This document shows, one piece after another, positions 1 through 10,552 of a stretch of DNA of 64,000 nt. Positions within the stretch are counted from its first letter, which is position 1; every line of letters begins with the position of its first letter. This stretch comes from Anagrus nilaparvatae. Taxonomy: Eukaryota; Arthropoda; Insecta; Hymenoptera; Mymaridae. The stretch covers positions 10,558,001 through 10,622,000 of the forward strand of contig JAKSXM010000040.1 in NCBI GenBank assembly GCA_022575985.1. Reading direction: 5' to 3'. Made by a program: the position numbers and the translations under genes. The notes beneath the pieces are model-generated. The model was given only the letters and a program-made list of their open reading frames with translations, was not told the DNA's origin and did no database searches.

Positions 1-849
1 AGAAATTGTACTACATGCATCAGGTATAGGGGTAGTACTGTGTATTAAAAATGGGTAATTTACCAGCTGTTAGGTTTAACTCAAGTACTGACGCTTTTAC
101 TTATACAGGTATCGATTATGCAGAACTTTTTAACATAAAAGCTTTGAAATTTAGAGGTATAAAAACGTATAAAGCGTACGTAGCTATTTTTGTATGTCTC
201 GTCACTAAAGCTGTATATATAGAATTAGTAGAAAGTTATAATAGTTCGGATTTTTTTGCTTCTTTTAGGTGATTTATTTCAGTTAGAGGTGAATGTCGTG
301 AAATTTATAATGACAATGGTAAAACTTTTAGCATCTAAAGAAATTTTTGATGTATTAACAAAAGTTTCTTACCATTTAAAAGAAATTATTTATTCTTTGA
401 AGTTTGAAAATGTAAAATGGCAATTTATTCCTTTTTATTCCATTTTTTTCCACCCTCTGCTCCAAATTTTGGTGGCATATGGAAAGCTGCCGTTAAATCG
501 GCCAAACTTCATTTAATAAAGCAATTAAGGGAACAAATTCTTACTTTTAGTCATTTTTACACCTTATTAAAAGAGGTCGTAGTCTGCTTAAATTCTCCGC
601 TCCTACCTTTGAATGAAGATATTACTGATTTGGAAATATTGTCTCCTTTTCAATTCATTGCAAAATCAAAAAAAAAAACAGCTTATGTTTTACCTGAACC
701 TAATCACTTAAATTCAAAACCCACGTTATTGATTTGGCGAAAAGTTCAATATTTTTTGAAACAGTGGTAGAATAGGTAGTTGCATGAGGATTTGCAATCA
801 TTGCAAACTCGTAAAAAATGGAATTTTGCACAAAATAATTTAAAAATTG
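1..849 (+). pseudogene. BEL/Pao integrase, left fragment of old element BEL-A
   Basis: Decayed integrase of a BEL/Pao LTR retrotransposon. Translation gives a zinc-finger CxxC (NCTTC, near base 10), then a GIDYAE segment matching the first catalytic Asp, a YNDNGKTF segment matching the second, and NFGGIWKAAVKS, where the third catalytic residue (Glu in the related copy at 4453-5727) is Lys. Frames change near 270 and 400 and there are stops near 770, so the gene is dead. It runs off the left edge. It ends at 849 with AATTG, where BEL-B is inserted; the missing C-terminal part lies at 50404-50595. Family assignment is firm because the protein is clearly homologous to the BEL-B integrase in this window. 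Confidence 0.9.
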
Positions 850-1044
850 TGTCTATAATGATGGAGTGGGTTGAAAGGATCGTGGAGAATAAAAAGATGT
901 AATGATTAATATTACCAAAATATCTGACTTTATTTACAATGACCAAAGGCCAGCGTCTGTTCACGGTGAGAGATATTGACGCACTGGCGACAGTAACTCC
1001 GAACAGTAAGAATATGGAGAGCGCGCACCCGTATCGAAAAATCC

Positions 1045-1135
1045 TGTGCAAGCGTTGTGCACAACGTTGTGCACAAGCGTGAACACAAGTTTGTGCACAA
1101 GCTTGTGCACAAAATCGCGAAATTTTGTGCACAAA
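1045..1135. repeat. 12-bp tandem of GTGCAC dyads, left tip of foldback
   Basis: Copies of TTGTGCACAA, itself a perfect palindrome, spaced mostly 12 bp apart, with one diverged copy (GTGAACACAA). Spacing near one helical turn and location just inside the terminus suggest protein binding sites, for example for a transposase. That role is inference. Confidence 0.75.
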
Positions 1136-1249
1136 ATATAAAAATCTGAATTTTAATAAAAATGGACGGCAAATCCAAATAAAGTCCCCAAGGGGTCCAG
1201 GTAATGTTCGGAATGGTATTATTAATTAAAAATATGATTTACCGAAAAA

Positions 1250-3790
1250 GGGGGTATTTATTTTTCCAATATGGCGGACCCAAAAACTGTAAAAACAGAC
1301 GAAAATCAATTTCTTTTATAGGAATTGGGTTTTCAGACACAAGGAAAGTGAATTTTAGATGCAAATTTTTATATATTGACGTTACCGAATTTTTCGGTTT
1401 TTCAACATGATGGACCCAAAAAATCTGAGGCCTATTTTCTGTACATTATTTTGGTTTTCAGGCTCAACAAAAACGAATTTGAGGTGCAAATTTTTATTTT
1501 TTGACCTCAAAATTTTTTTCGGTTTTCCAATATGGTGGACCCGAAAAATTGAAAAATACCTGAAAATCATTTTTTTGCATTAGATGTGGGTTTTTAAACT
1601 CAACAATAACGAATTTGAGATGCGAATTTTTATTTTTTGACCTTAAAATATTTTTCGGTTTTCCAATATGGCGGACCCAAAAAATTAGAAAACACTTGAA
1701 AATCATTTTTTTTGCAGTAGATGTGGGTTTTCATGCTAAATAAAAAAAAAAGTTGCTGTTTCTCATAATTTGGTCTTACAGATTTTTCGGTTTTCGAATA
1801 TGGCGGACCCGAAAACTCGGAAAACGCCCAAAAGTCTATTTCCTGACCTTTTTTGGGTTTTCAGGCTCAACAATAACGAATTTGAAATGCGAAATTTCTT
1901 GTTTTAACCTTCAAATATTTTTCGGTTTTTCAATATGGCGGGTCCGAAAACTTGGAAAACACTCGAAAGTCTATTTCTTGCCCATTTTTTGGGTTTTCAG
2001 TATCAACAAAAACGAATTTGATGCGAATTTTTATTTTTTGACCTTAAAATATTTTTCGGTTTTCCAATATGGCGGACCCGAAAACTCGGAAAACACCTGA
2101 AAGTCTATTTCCTGTTCATTTTTTGGGTTTTCAGGCTAAACGATAATAAATTTGAAATGCGAAATTTCTGGCTTTAGCCTTCAAATATTTTTCGGTATTC
2201 CAATATGGCGGACCTGAAAACTTGGAGAACACCTGAAAGTCTATTTCCTGCCCATTTTTTGGGTTTTCAGGCTAAACGATAATAAATTTGAAATGCGAAA
2301 TTTCTGGCTTTAGCCTTAAAATATTTTTTGGTATTCCAATATTGCGGACTTGAAAACACACGAAAATTAAATTTTTGCATTAGATTTAGGTTCCAATATT
2401 TAATAAAAATGAATCTGAGATGTTATTTTTCAAAATTTGATCTTTAACATTTTTCGGTTTTCCAATATGGCGGACCTGCAAACACTCAAAAATTAATTTT
2501 TGTATTAAATATAGGTTTTGAGGCTCGATAAAATCAATTTCAGATGCAAAATATCATACTTTATCATATCTCGAAAACCCAAAACTAATGCAGAAAATTG
2601 ATTTTTGGGTGTTTTTGAAGTTTTCTGGTCTGCCATATTGGAAATCCAAAAAATATTCGTAAGGTCAAAATTAGGTATAAAAAATTGCATCTGAAATTGA
2701 TTTTTCAGTTTGAAGATCTTTCGAGTCCGCGATTTTGGAAAATCGAAAATTGTTTATGAGGTTAAAGTATGAAAATGTGCGTTTGAAATCGAATCTATCA
2801 AGTCAGAAAATCTAAATCTTATGCAAGAAAAAGATTTCAGGGTCATTTCGGGTCCACCATATTAGAAATCCGAAAAATATTTGTAAATTCAAAGTATGAA
2901 ATATATTTGTAACCGAAGTTGATATTATTCAGTTTTAAAATCTACATCTTATTTAAATTATACCAAAAAATATTTGAAGGTTAAAGCCAGAAATTTTGCA
3001 TCTCAAATTCGTTATTGTTGAGCCTGAAAACCCAAAAAATGGACCGGAAATAGACTTTCGGGTGTTTCCCAAGTTTTCGGGTCCACCATATTGAAATACC
3101 GAAAAATAATTGAAGGTTAAAACAAGAAATTTCGAATCTCAAATTTGTTATCGTTTAGCCCGAAAACCCAAAAAATGGACAGGAAATAGACTTTCGGGCG
3201 TTTTCCGAGTTTTCGGGTCCGCCTTATTGGAAAACCGAAAAATCTGTAAGACCTAATTATGAGAAACAGCAACTTAAATTCGTTTTTATTTAGCACGAAA
3301 ACCCACATCTAATGCAAAAAAATGATTTTCAAGAGTTTTCCAATTTTTCGTGTCCGCCATATTGGAATACCGAAAAATATTTAAGGTCAAAAAATAAAAA
3401 TTCGCATCTCAAATTCGTTATTGTTGAGTTTAAAAACCCACATCTAATGCAAAAAAATGATTTTCAGGTATTTTCAATTTTTCGGGTCCACCATATTGGA
3501 AAACCGAAAAAAATTTTGAGGTCAAAAAATAAAAATTTGCATCTCAAATTCGTTTTTGTTGAGCCTGAAAACCAAAATAATGTACAGAAAATAGGTCTCA
3601 GAGTTTTTGGGTCCATCATGTTGAAAAACCGAAAAATTCGGTAACGTCAATATATAAAAATTTGCATCTAAAATTCACTTTCCTTGTGTCTGAAAACCCA
3701 ATTCCTATAAAAGAAATTGATTTTCGGCTGTTTTTACAGTTTTTGGGTCCGCCATATTGGAAAAATAAATACCCCCTTTTTCGGTAAATC
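1250..3790. repeat. Inverted arrays of ~130-bp units in the foldback arms
   Basis: About ten units on the left and eight in inverted orientation on the right. Each carries a core like TTTTCGGTTTTCCAATATGG followed by CGGACCC; cores lie near 1270, 1405, 1525, 1660, 1795, 1930, 2065, 2200, 2335 and 2460, then inverted near 2635, 2855, 3090, 3220, 3350, 3490, 3615 and 3750. The units diverge toward the centre (about 2350-2950), where the pairing is poorest. Confidence 0.8.
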
Positions 3791-3890
3791 ATATTTTTAA
3801 TTAATAATACCATTCCGAACATTACCTGGACCCCTTGGGGACTTTATTTGGATTTGCCGTCCATTTTTATTAAAATTCAGATTTTTATAT

Positions 3891-3992
3891 TTTGTGCACA
3901 AAATTTCGCGATTTTGTGCACAAGCTTGTGCACAAGCTTGTGCACAAACTTGTGTTCACGCTTGTGCACAACGTTGTGCACAACGCTTGCAC
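3891..3992. repeat. 12-bp tandem of GTGCAC dyads, right tip of foldback
   Basis: Mirror of the 1045-1135 array with one additional 12-bp unit (AAGCTTGTGCAC), so the two tips differ in copy number. Confidence 0.75.
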
Positions 3993-4059
3993 AGGATTTT
4001 TCGATACGGGCACACACACATTCATCACACTATGTACAATATATACATGTAACACAGCA

Positions 4060-4452
4060 TTACCACCCACCCATTTTAATGCAATTAAAATGAAAAAAAG
4101 AAATAAAAGTGAATGGGGGTGATGGCAATGTTGTATTTTTTACAAAAAATTTTACAATAATTTATATCATTTGTTTAAAATATTACTAATTTTAAAGATA
4201 ACTTCATACAAAAAAAATCTAGTAATAAGTTATAATTTTTTACAAATAATATCTTTGATTTATCTTAAATTATATTTTCATACTTTTTAATTAACTTATA
4301 AATTTTTATATATACAAAATTTTTAATAATCATGCAAAAATAAATTATTAACTAACATTTTTTAAAAAAAATAAAAAAATGATTTTCTTAATGACAAAAT
4401 ACAATTAAACAATTATCGAATAAATAAACAAATTTCAAATAATATACATTTT
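4060..4452 (-). promoter_or_regulatory. BEL-B 3' untranslated region with polypurine tract
   Basis: Between the pol stop and the 3' LTR. On the - strand, the sequence next to the LTR reads AAAATGGGTGGGTGGTAA (about 4060-4077), a purine-rich run in the right place for the plus-strand primer. The other 370 bases are AT-rich with no open frame. Confidence 0.7.
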
Positions 4453-5727
4453 TCAATTATTTAATTTAATTTCATCCTCATTATTTAAGGTTTTTAGAGG
4501 TACTAATTTGTGTACCGGACGCTTGAGTTCTGATGATTTAGTTTTGAGGTCGACTACTCGCACTAGACCATCAGGACCCTTAAAAACCCTAATGACCCTT
4601 GCTAAAGGCCATTTTGATGGTGGCATCGTCTCATCAACGATTAAGACCACGTCATTTACATTTAGATCAGTATTTTTGTTCTGCCATTTATGGCGTTGCT
4701 GCAAGGTTTGTAAATATTCCTGTGACCATTGCTGCCACCAGTCCTGCAACATCTGCTGCACTAACTTGTAGCGTTTCAGGGCTGGTATTTTATCATTCAA
4801 GTAATTCGGTTTAGGGAGAAAGCTAGGTTGAGCCTGAGTTAAGATAACAGAGGGTGACAGAAATAAATTGTCAGATGGGTCCTCAGTTAGGGGTATCAGG
4901 GGCCTGGAGTTTAAGCAGCATTCTATCTGCTTGAGAAGGGTATAAAATTCTTCAAAAGTAAGTTTATGGGTACCTAAAACCCTTCGAATATGGTGTTTCA
5001 CGGACTTTACAGCTGCTTCCCAGATTCCACCAAAATGAGGCGCGCCTGGGGCGTTAAATGACCAAGAGGTACCCTCGTCAGCCAATGAGCCCACCAGCTT
5101 CTGCATGTAGTCCGAAGACTCCATGTACATCTGCCTTAGAAGCTTATCGGCACCGACGAAGGTCGTACCTTGGTCACTATACAGCCCAGAACACTGACCC
5201 CGTATTGAGGTGAATCTACGGAAGGCAGCTATAAAGTCTTCGCTAGAATACCCAGAAACCAACTCCAGATGCACCGCCTTTGTAGCCATACACACAAAAA
5301 CCGCAATGTAAGCTTTATAAGTGCGACTACCGCGTCCTTTGAAACGTAAAATATCTATTGGACCAGCGTAATCGACACCTGTATACCTATATGGTTTATC
5401 CGGTCTAGTAACCCTAACTGCAGGTAATATACCCATTTTTTGAGTCACAGTTTCAGCCCTATATCTACGACATGTATTACAGTTATTTAAATAAGATCTG
5501 ATCATTCTCTTAGATTTTACTATCCAAAAATTTTGCCTAACTGTAGAATGAGTCAATCTTATACCACTATGCAATTTTTTCTCATGAACATAACCAATGA
5601 TTAATTTCGAAAATTGACAATTATACGGCGGTATGAAAGGGTGTTTTTCATCTGGGTCTAATGATGATGCCTGTACCCTACCACCAACTCTTAGTAAATT
5701 TTTATCCAAACAAGGATCAATACTTTA
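4453..5727 (-). pseudogene. pol: BEL-B integrase region of pol
   Basis: C-terminal 424 codons of the gag-pol frame. The HHCC zinc finger is HEKKLH followed about 30 residues on by CNTC. The DDE core is complete: Asp in GVDYAG (about codon 1492), Asp in YSDQGTTF (1558), Glu in GGIWEAAVK (1610). A C-terminal PPSKWPLARV segment matches other BEL integrases. The only lesion is the stop at its N-terminal edge (5725-5727, codon 1374). It would insert element cDNA into chromosomes. It is the best-preserved integrase in the window and serves here as reference for the broken BEL-A copy. Confidence 0.92.
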
Positions 5728-6981
5728 CAAATTGGAATCTTCTATATCCCTACCACTTTCAAGATATTTAATGTCATTTTTGAAATGAGCCCGCTGAACA
5801 ACAAAAATCCAGACAAATCTAGCTCTAATTAATTCAGAAATAGAAGGAATTTTAAAACATTTCAATCTATAATCTACTTCAAACCAACAATTAATAAATA
5901 ACTTCAAATCTTTTCTATTTGCCAATTTAATCTTAATTTTAGTTTTTATTAAAAGTCTATCAATAAAACGTAAGACATACGACGTAACTCTTAAAAGTTT
6001 TTGAAGATCCGAATATTTATTTAACAGATCTCAATGATGTACTTTTTTATTCTTTTTTAAATTAATATTAAAATTATAAGACACTACATTAACCGACTTA
6101 CATTGAAAACCACTCGTAGGACTCATAGAAGCTCTAATCACACTACCCCCCTCCCACCACAAAGAAAAAGGCTCCAATTCACTAGGAGATATGCCTCTGG
6201 AAACACAGTCAGCAGGGTTGTCCCTCGTGCTGACGTGGTTCCAGTAAGCTTCAGGGAGATACGAGTGTATCTTAGAACACCTATGAGCCACAAATGTAGG
6301 CCACTTGGAAGGATCTGCCTTAAGCTACTGAAGTACATCCATGGAATCTGTGTATAAAAATATTCCCACTGACTCCAAATTTAACGCCCTTAGAACCTTG
6401 ACTGCTAATTTAGTTAAGAGAAAGGCAGCACTGAGCTCTAACCTTGGTATTGTTTGTAAAGGTTTTGTGGGGGCCACTTTTGATTTAGCCTGTACTAAAT
6501 GAACCGTACTCTTACCTTTATGAGTAACTTTGAGGTAAGTGCAGGCTGCATAAGCTAATTTAGAAGCATCAGCAAAGCCAAAAAGTTCGTATTTAGCTCC
6601 TGGTATGTATTCAAGCCATCTATTAATTTTTATGTTTTTTAAAATTGGAGTACTATCATACCACGCTAAAAATTCATTTTTTAATTCAATGGGCAACGAG
6701 TCATCCCAACCTAATTTAAAAAGCCATAATCTCTGCATAAAAATTTTAGCAGTGATAATTACTGGTGCTAACCACCCCAAAGGATCAAAGAACTTCGCTA
6801 CACTAGCCAGAACTATTCTTTTTGAAATTTTACCACTAAGGTCATCTTTTTTAAAATCAAAGGAGAAAAAATCACCTTCTACCGACCAATGTAACCCTAA
6901 AAGGTCAAAATATGAATTGGATGTACCAACTTTTGCACAGATTGAATCTGAGAAATCCAAAAATGCAGGGTGGTTGGCCTT
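5728..6981 (-). pseudogene. pol: BEL-B RNase H and connection region of pol
   Basis: Same frame as the flanking domains, with stops at 6325-6327 and 6031-6033. The segment GFADASKLAYA carries the first RNase H Asp, TIPRLELSA the Glu and LYTDSMDVL the next Asp, as in the BEL/Pao type of RNase H that follows reverse transcriptase. Beyond the 6325 stop the text continues in frame (SKWPTFVAHR, NPADCVSRG), typical of the BEL tether before integrase. The 6325 stop is TAG where family members usually have Trp. Confidence 0.88.
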
Positions 6982-8397
6982 TCATTTATGCAACGAAAAA
7001 CCACCCACCTTGCAAATTTTAATTAAACTTTTTTGTTTATCCAATGCTTCTTGCAAAGAATGCCCACCAGAAAGAGTATCGTCCATATACGTCTCTTTTT
7101 CTAAAATTTCTACAGCTAGAGGATAGTTTTTGCCTTCATCTAAAGCTAATTGCTTCATGACTCTAATAGCCAGAAATGGACTGCTAATCATTCCATAAGT
7201 GACCGTATTAAGCGACCAAGTTTTGATATTTTCATTAATATCATCACGCCATAAAATCTGTTGAAAGCGCCTATCATCCTTATGAACCAAAATCTGCCTA
7301 AACATATGCTCTATGTCAGACACGAAAACATACTTATACCTCATCCAGCCTATCAATAGTTCAGCTAGGTCAGGAAGCAAATTTGCTCCACAATGCAAGA
7401 GGTCATTTATTGACACTTTATTAAAATCTCTAGCAGCACCATTGAAGACTGACCTAAATTTATTATTATGTAATATACCATGATGAGGAATAAAATAATA
7501 TAAATCTACAGAGCCTAAAATCTGAGATTCTTCCATATGCCCTAATTCTCTATAATCTACAAAAAATTTATGATAAGCTTTGTTATACTCAGGATCCTTA
7601 GGAAAACGAGATTCAATTCTACCTATAAATTTTTTAGCAATGGAAAAAGAACCTTTGAACGATAATCCATCTGATGATTTTTTAAATTGTAAACGAACTA
7701 CATATCGGCCTGTTTCATCCCTATAATGAGTTTTAACAAATAGGTCTTCACAAGCTTGCTCATCAGGGGTTAGGAAGCGAGTTGATTTATCAAAAATTTC
7801 CTCTTGACGCCAAAATTTTTCTAAATCAAAATTTAGATTACTATTATTTAAATTAGATTCATCTACTAAGCTACAAATTGGTCCACCGCCATAATTTCCA
7901 GAAACAATCCAACCAAGTTTAGTTTGCGTAGCTATAGGGTCTAAGGGACCATCCCTACGAACATCTTTAGCTATAGCTGCATGGATCGTTGTGCCAAGTA
8001 ATATCTGAATATTACCTTGACCATTAAAATTTGGATCAGCCAATACCAAATTTTTTAAATGATCGAGTTCTCTAAATTTAATTGAAGAATTTGGGTTATA
8101 ACCCGAAATTTTAGGAAGGACATGAGCCTCAACTTCTAATTTGAAATCAGATACAAAATGAGGTTTAACAAAAAATGACGCTACCTTGCTACAAATATAT
8201 GCAATACTTCCGCCAATCCCTGATACGGGCAATTTTACCGAATGAACTGGGAGATTCAAATTTTTAACCAAAGATTGTTTTATAAAAGATGCCTGTGAAC
8301 ATTGGTCCACTAAAGCCCTAACCAAAGATTCCCGTCCATTGATACCAGAAACCCTTATCATGGCAGTCGCGAGCAAGGATTCAGACAATGATTGTCA
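6982..8397 (-). pseudogene. pol: BEL-B protease and reverse transcriptase region of pol
   Basis: Begins after a TGA at 8395-8397 and ends at a TGA at 6982-6984, all in one frame. The retropepsin-like site is ALVDQCSQASFI (Asp about codon 514); family members usually have Gly where this copy has Cys, so the protease is probably impaired. Reverse transcriptase follows, with FVSDIEHMFRQILV (catalytic motif A) and YMDD at about codons 920-923 (motif C). The closing stop again falls at a likely Trp position. Confidence 0.92.
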
Positions 8398-9846
8398 AGA
8401 ACTACTAGGTAAACTTGTTTGTTCTACAGCTACTACGCTTTTCTCTGTGCTTTTAGCTTGATTTCCATTAGAGTTATTATTAGTATTATTATTTTTTGAA
8501 TTTTTATTGATATTTTTATTATTATTTTTACTGATATGCAAGGTTGTGTGGTGTTTACCACTACACTCTTCGCATCTCTTTTTAGAAAAACATTTTTCAG
8601 CCTTATGCTTTACGCCTAAACAATTATAACATCTATCATTCTTATCAAGGAATTCTTTCCTCTGATCTACTGATTTATTTTTAAATTTTGAGCAAAATTG
8701 AAGCAAGTGATTTTCATTACAGATTATACATTGAACAGGTTTTTTAGTATTATTATTATTTGCACTTGATTCAATTTATCTATGAAGCACTTTAGCAGAG
8801 GCTGAACTAGTATTGTTCTTAGTTTTATCAATATTTAGTTTTGAGGCACTATTTGTCTCTTCAATTGATTCTAGTATTTCAATTTGTTTATTTAAAAACT
8901 CTATGATCTTGCTAAAAGCAGGTGGATCAGCATTAGAAGCTACAGTAAAAGTCTCATCATTAGATTCACTTACTGAATCATCATTATTAGAATTATTTAT
9001 TTGACTATTATAGTATGAATTACTCAAGAAAATTTCCCATTGTTCTCTACTCTTAAAATCTAATAATGACAATACATGGAAAACCATTAAGTCATCCCAA
9101 TGCTGAGTAGGTCTGCCTAACCCTTTCAATGCTGCCAAGGGGGTATTGATGCTACTTAACAACCTTTTAAGCTCTGAAGCAGAATTTTTTTGTATTTTAG
9201 GAATTGAAAAAATGGCAGAAACATGAGCGTTAACTAATCTTTTCTTTATTTCGTACTTGCTCTTTAATCTGTCCCAAGCTAGCTCAAAATTTGCTTCAGT
9301 AATGTCAAAGGGCTGTATTAAATCCAGAGCATCCCCCTTGACATGAGATTTCAGGTGCCTAAGCTTAACTACACTGGAAATGTTCGGCTTATTTATTACT
9401 GTAGAAGTAAAGATATCGCGGAACGACTCCCAGTGCTTATAATCCCCATCAAACTCAGGTATTGAAAGAGGAGGCAGCCTATCATTATCAAAAGTTATAA
9501 TTTGCCTTGGGGGCTGTGCTTGCACAATAGGGATGGCTACGCTATTTTCATCTAAGAAATTTTGAAACTTAGCTAAATTAATTAAATAATTTTCCTCTAC
9601 CCTACCAAAAACATCCTCTGAAAAATATACGTGATTAGATACTGAAGGGTAGTCCGGATGAGAAAGCATAGTATTATGATTATTTTCAAATTTTATAAAG
9701 TTTTTGGTTAATGATTCCATTCTAACTTTACACGACGCAATGGATTTCGTTTGGTCTGAATAAAATCTATCAAAAGCTTTAAACATTCTATCTGAAAGGG
9801 TATTTTGTTCCAAAAATAGGTTAGACATTGTGGTGGTTATGGTCAC
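8398..9846 (-). pseudogene. gag: BEL-B Gag with zinc knuckles
   Basis: Starts at ATG 9846 after an AT-rich leader. The first 350 residues carry a DUF1759-like Gag core (FDGDYKHWESFRDIF about residue 130). After an in-frame stop (8776-8778) come three zinc knuckles: CIICNENHLLQFC, CYNCLGVKHKAEKC and a CEEC-type one, then an Asn/Lys-rich tract. Gag forms the particle that packages element RNA. It is fused in frame to Pol, as usual for BEL/Pao. A second Met six codons in could also be the start. Confidence 0.88.
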
Positions 9847-10550
9847 ACGAATACAATATTAAAAAATAAATTGAAAAAAAAAATTCAGAACTTGTTCAGT
9901 ATAAAAAAGGAAAAAATTTGTTACCAAAAAATTAAGCTAATTCAATGTTATCAATGTATAAATAATAAATCAATAAATTAAAAAATTCTAAAATACTATA
10001 ATATGAGAAAAAGAATGATATTGATTTATTAATAAATTTAAAATAACCTATCACAATTTCTTCCCTTTCCCTTAATCAAGTTGTGAATCCCCTTTTTTTT
10101 TTTCTTTTTTTTTTTTTTTTAATTTAAACCAAAAAAAGAAAACATTTCCAATATTTTAATATGAATAATAATAAATTTTTGATATCCAAAATAAATTAAT
10201 TGATAAGAATGTTATTAAAAAACCTTGCCAATAAAAAATATTTAAAATTATTATATAAATAATTTTTTACAAATACTTTTCCAAACGCTGACGTGACGTG
10301 GTCCAATCCCTGAACAGCCAAAGCACCTCCAAGAACAGCCAAAACAATGATCTCCAAGGTCCAAAAAGATCCCAAAAGCCAGTCACGCAGCAGTGTATAT
10401 CAATGACCAAAACTCCAGAACTCCAACGCCAATACCTTAGGAACTTCCAAAATAATTAATATAAATTCTAAATTAAAGAAGGACAAAAAACATAAGTTAA
10501 TGTCCTTAATTAATATTTTTTTTTTTTTAATATGAGAAAAAAGAACAATG
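9847..10550 (-). other. BEL-B leader, gag-proximal part
   Basis: Non-coding sequence between gag and the insertion point of the 38-kb element. AT-rich, with a long T/C-rich homopolymer stretch near 10090-10122 and a less AT-rich island at 10280-10440. No open frame of note. It joins 48653-50173 once the insertion is removed, giving a leader of about 2.2 kb. Confidence 0.6.
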
Positions 10551-10552
10551 TA

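Larger units (their letters stand above)
1028..4010. mobile_element. Foldback-type element, 2,983 bp, inserted in LTR
   Basis: Begins CCCGTATCGAAAAATCC and ends with its reverse complement. The two halves are inverted copies for most of their length (about 1028-1950 against 3100-4010 is easy to follow by eye). The arms are built of tandem repeats: a 12-bp GTGCAC dyad array near each tip and a roughly 130-bp unit inward. This is the layout of Drosophila-type foldback elements. Flanked by CA at 1026-1027 and 4011-4012. The open frames inside are short, read through the repeats and show no transposase motif, so it is non-autonomous. Its source family is not known to me. Confidence 0.85.
850..4059 (-). 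repeat. 3' LTR of BEL-B, split by foldback element
   Basis: The LTR is 850-1027 plus 4013-4059. These add to exactly 225 bp, the length of the 5' LTR at 50174-50398. The two copies match base for base apart from one T/A change near 922 and the third base of the LTR (TGC here, TGT in the other). A - strand AATAAA lies at 929-934. The insertion sits in the CA-repeat of the LTR; the intact copy at 50350 shows the empty site, so the foldback made a 2-bp CA duplication. Confidence 0.9.

Noticed and set aside
850..1130. 128-residue and 82-residue Cys-rich - strand frames (LCTxLC repeats)
   Set aside because: Translation of the GTGCAC dyad array and LTR, not a Cys-rich protein; the same text occurs inverted at 3848-4122.
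1045..3992. CRISPR-like short regular repeats
   Set aside because: 12-bp palindromes without unique spacers, in a eukaryotic foldback element.
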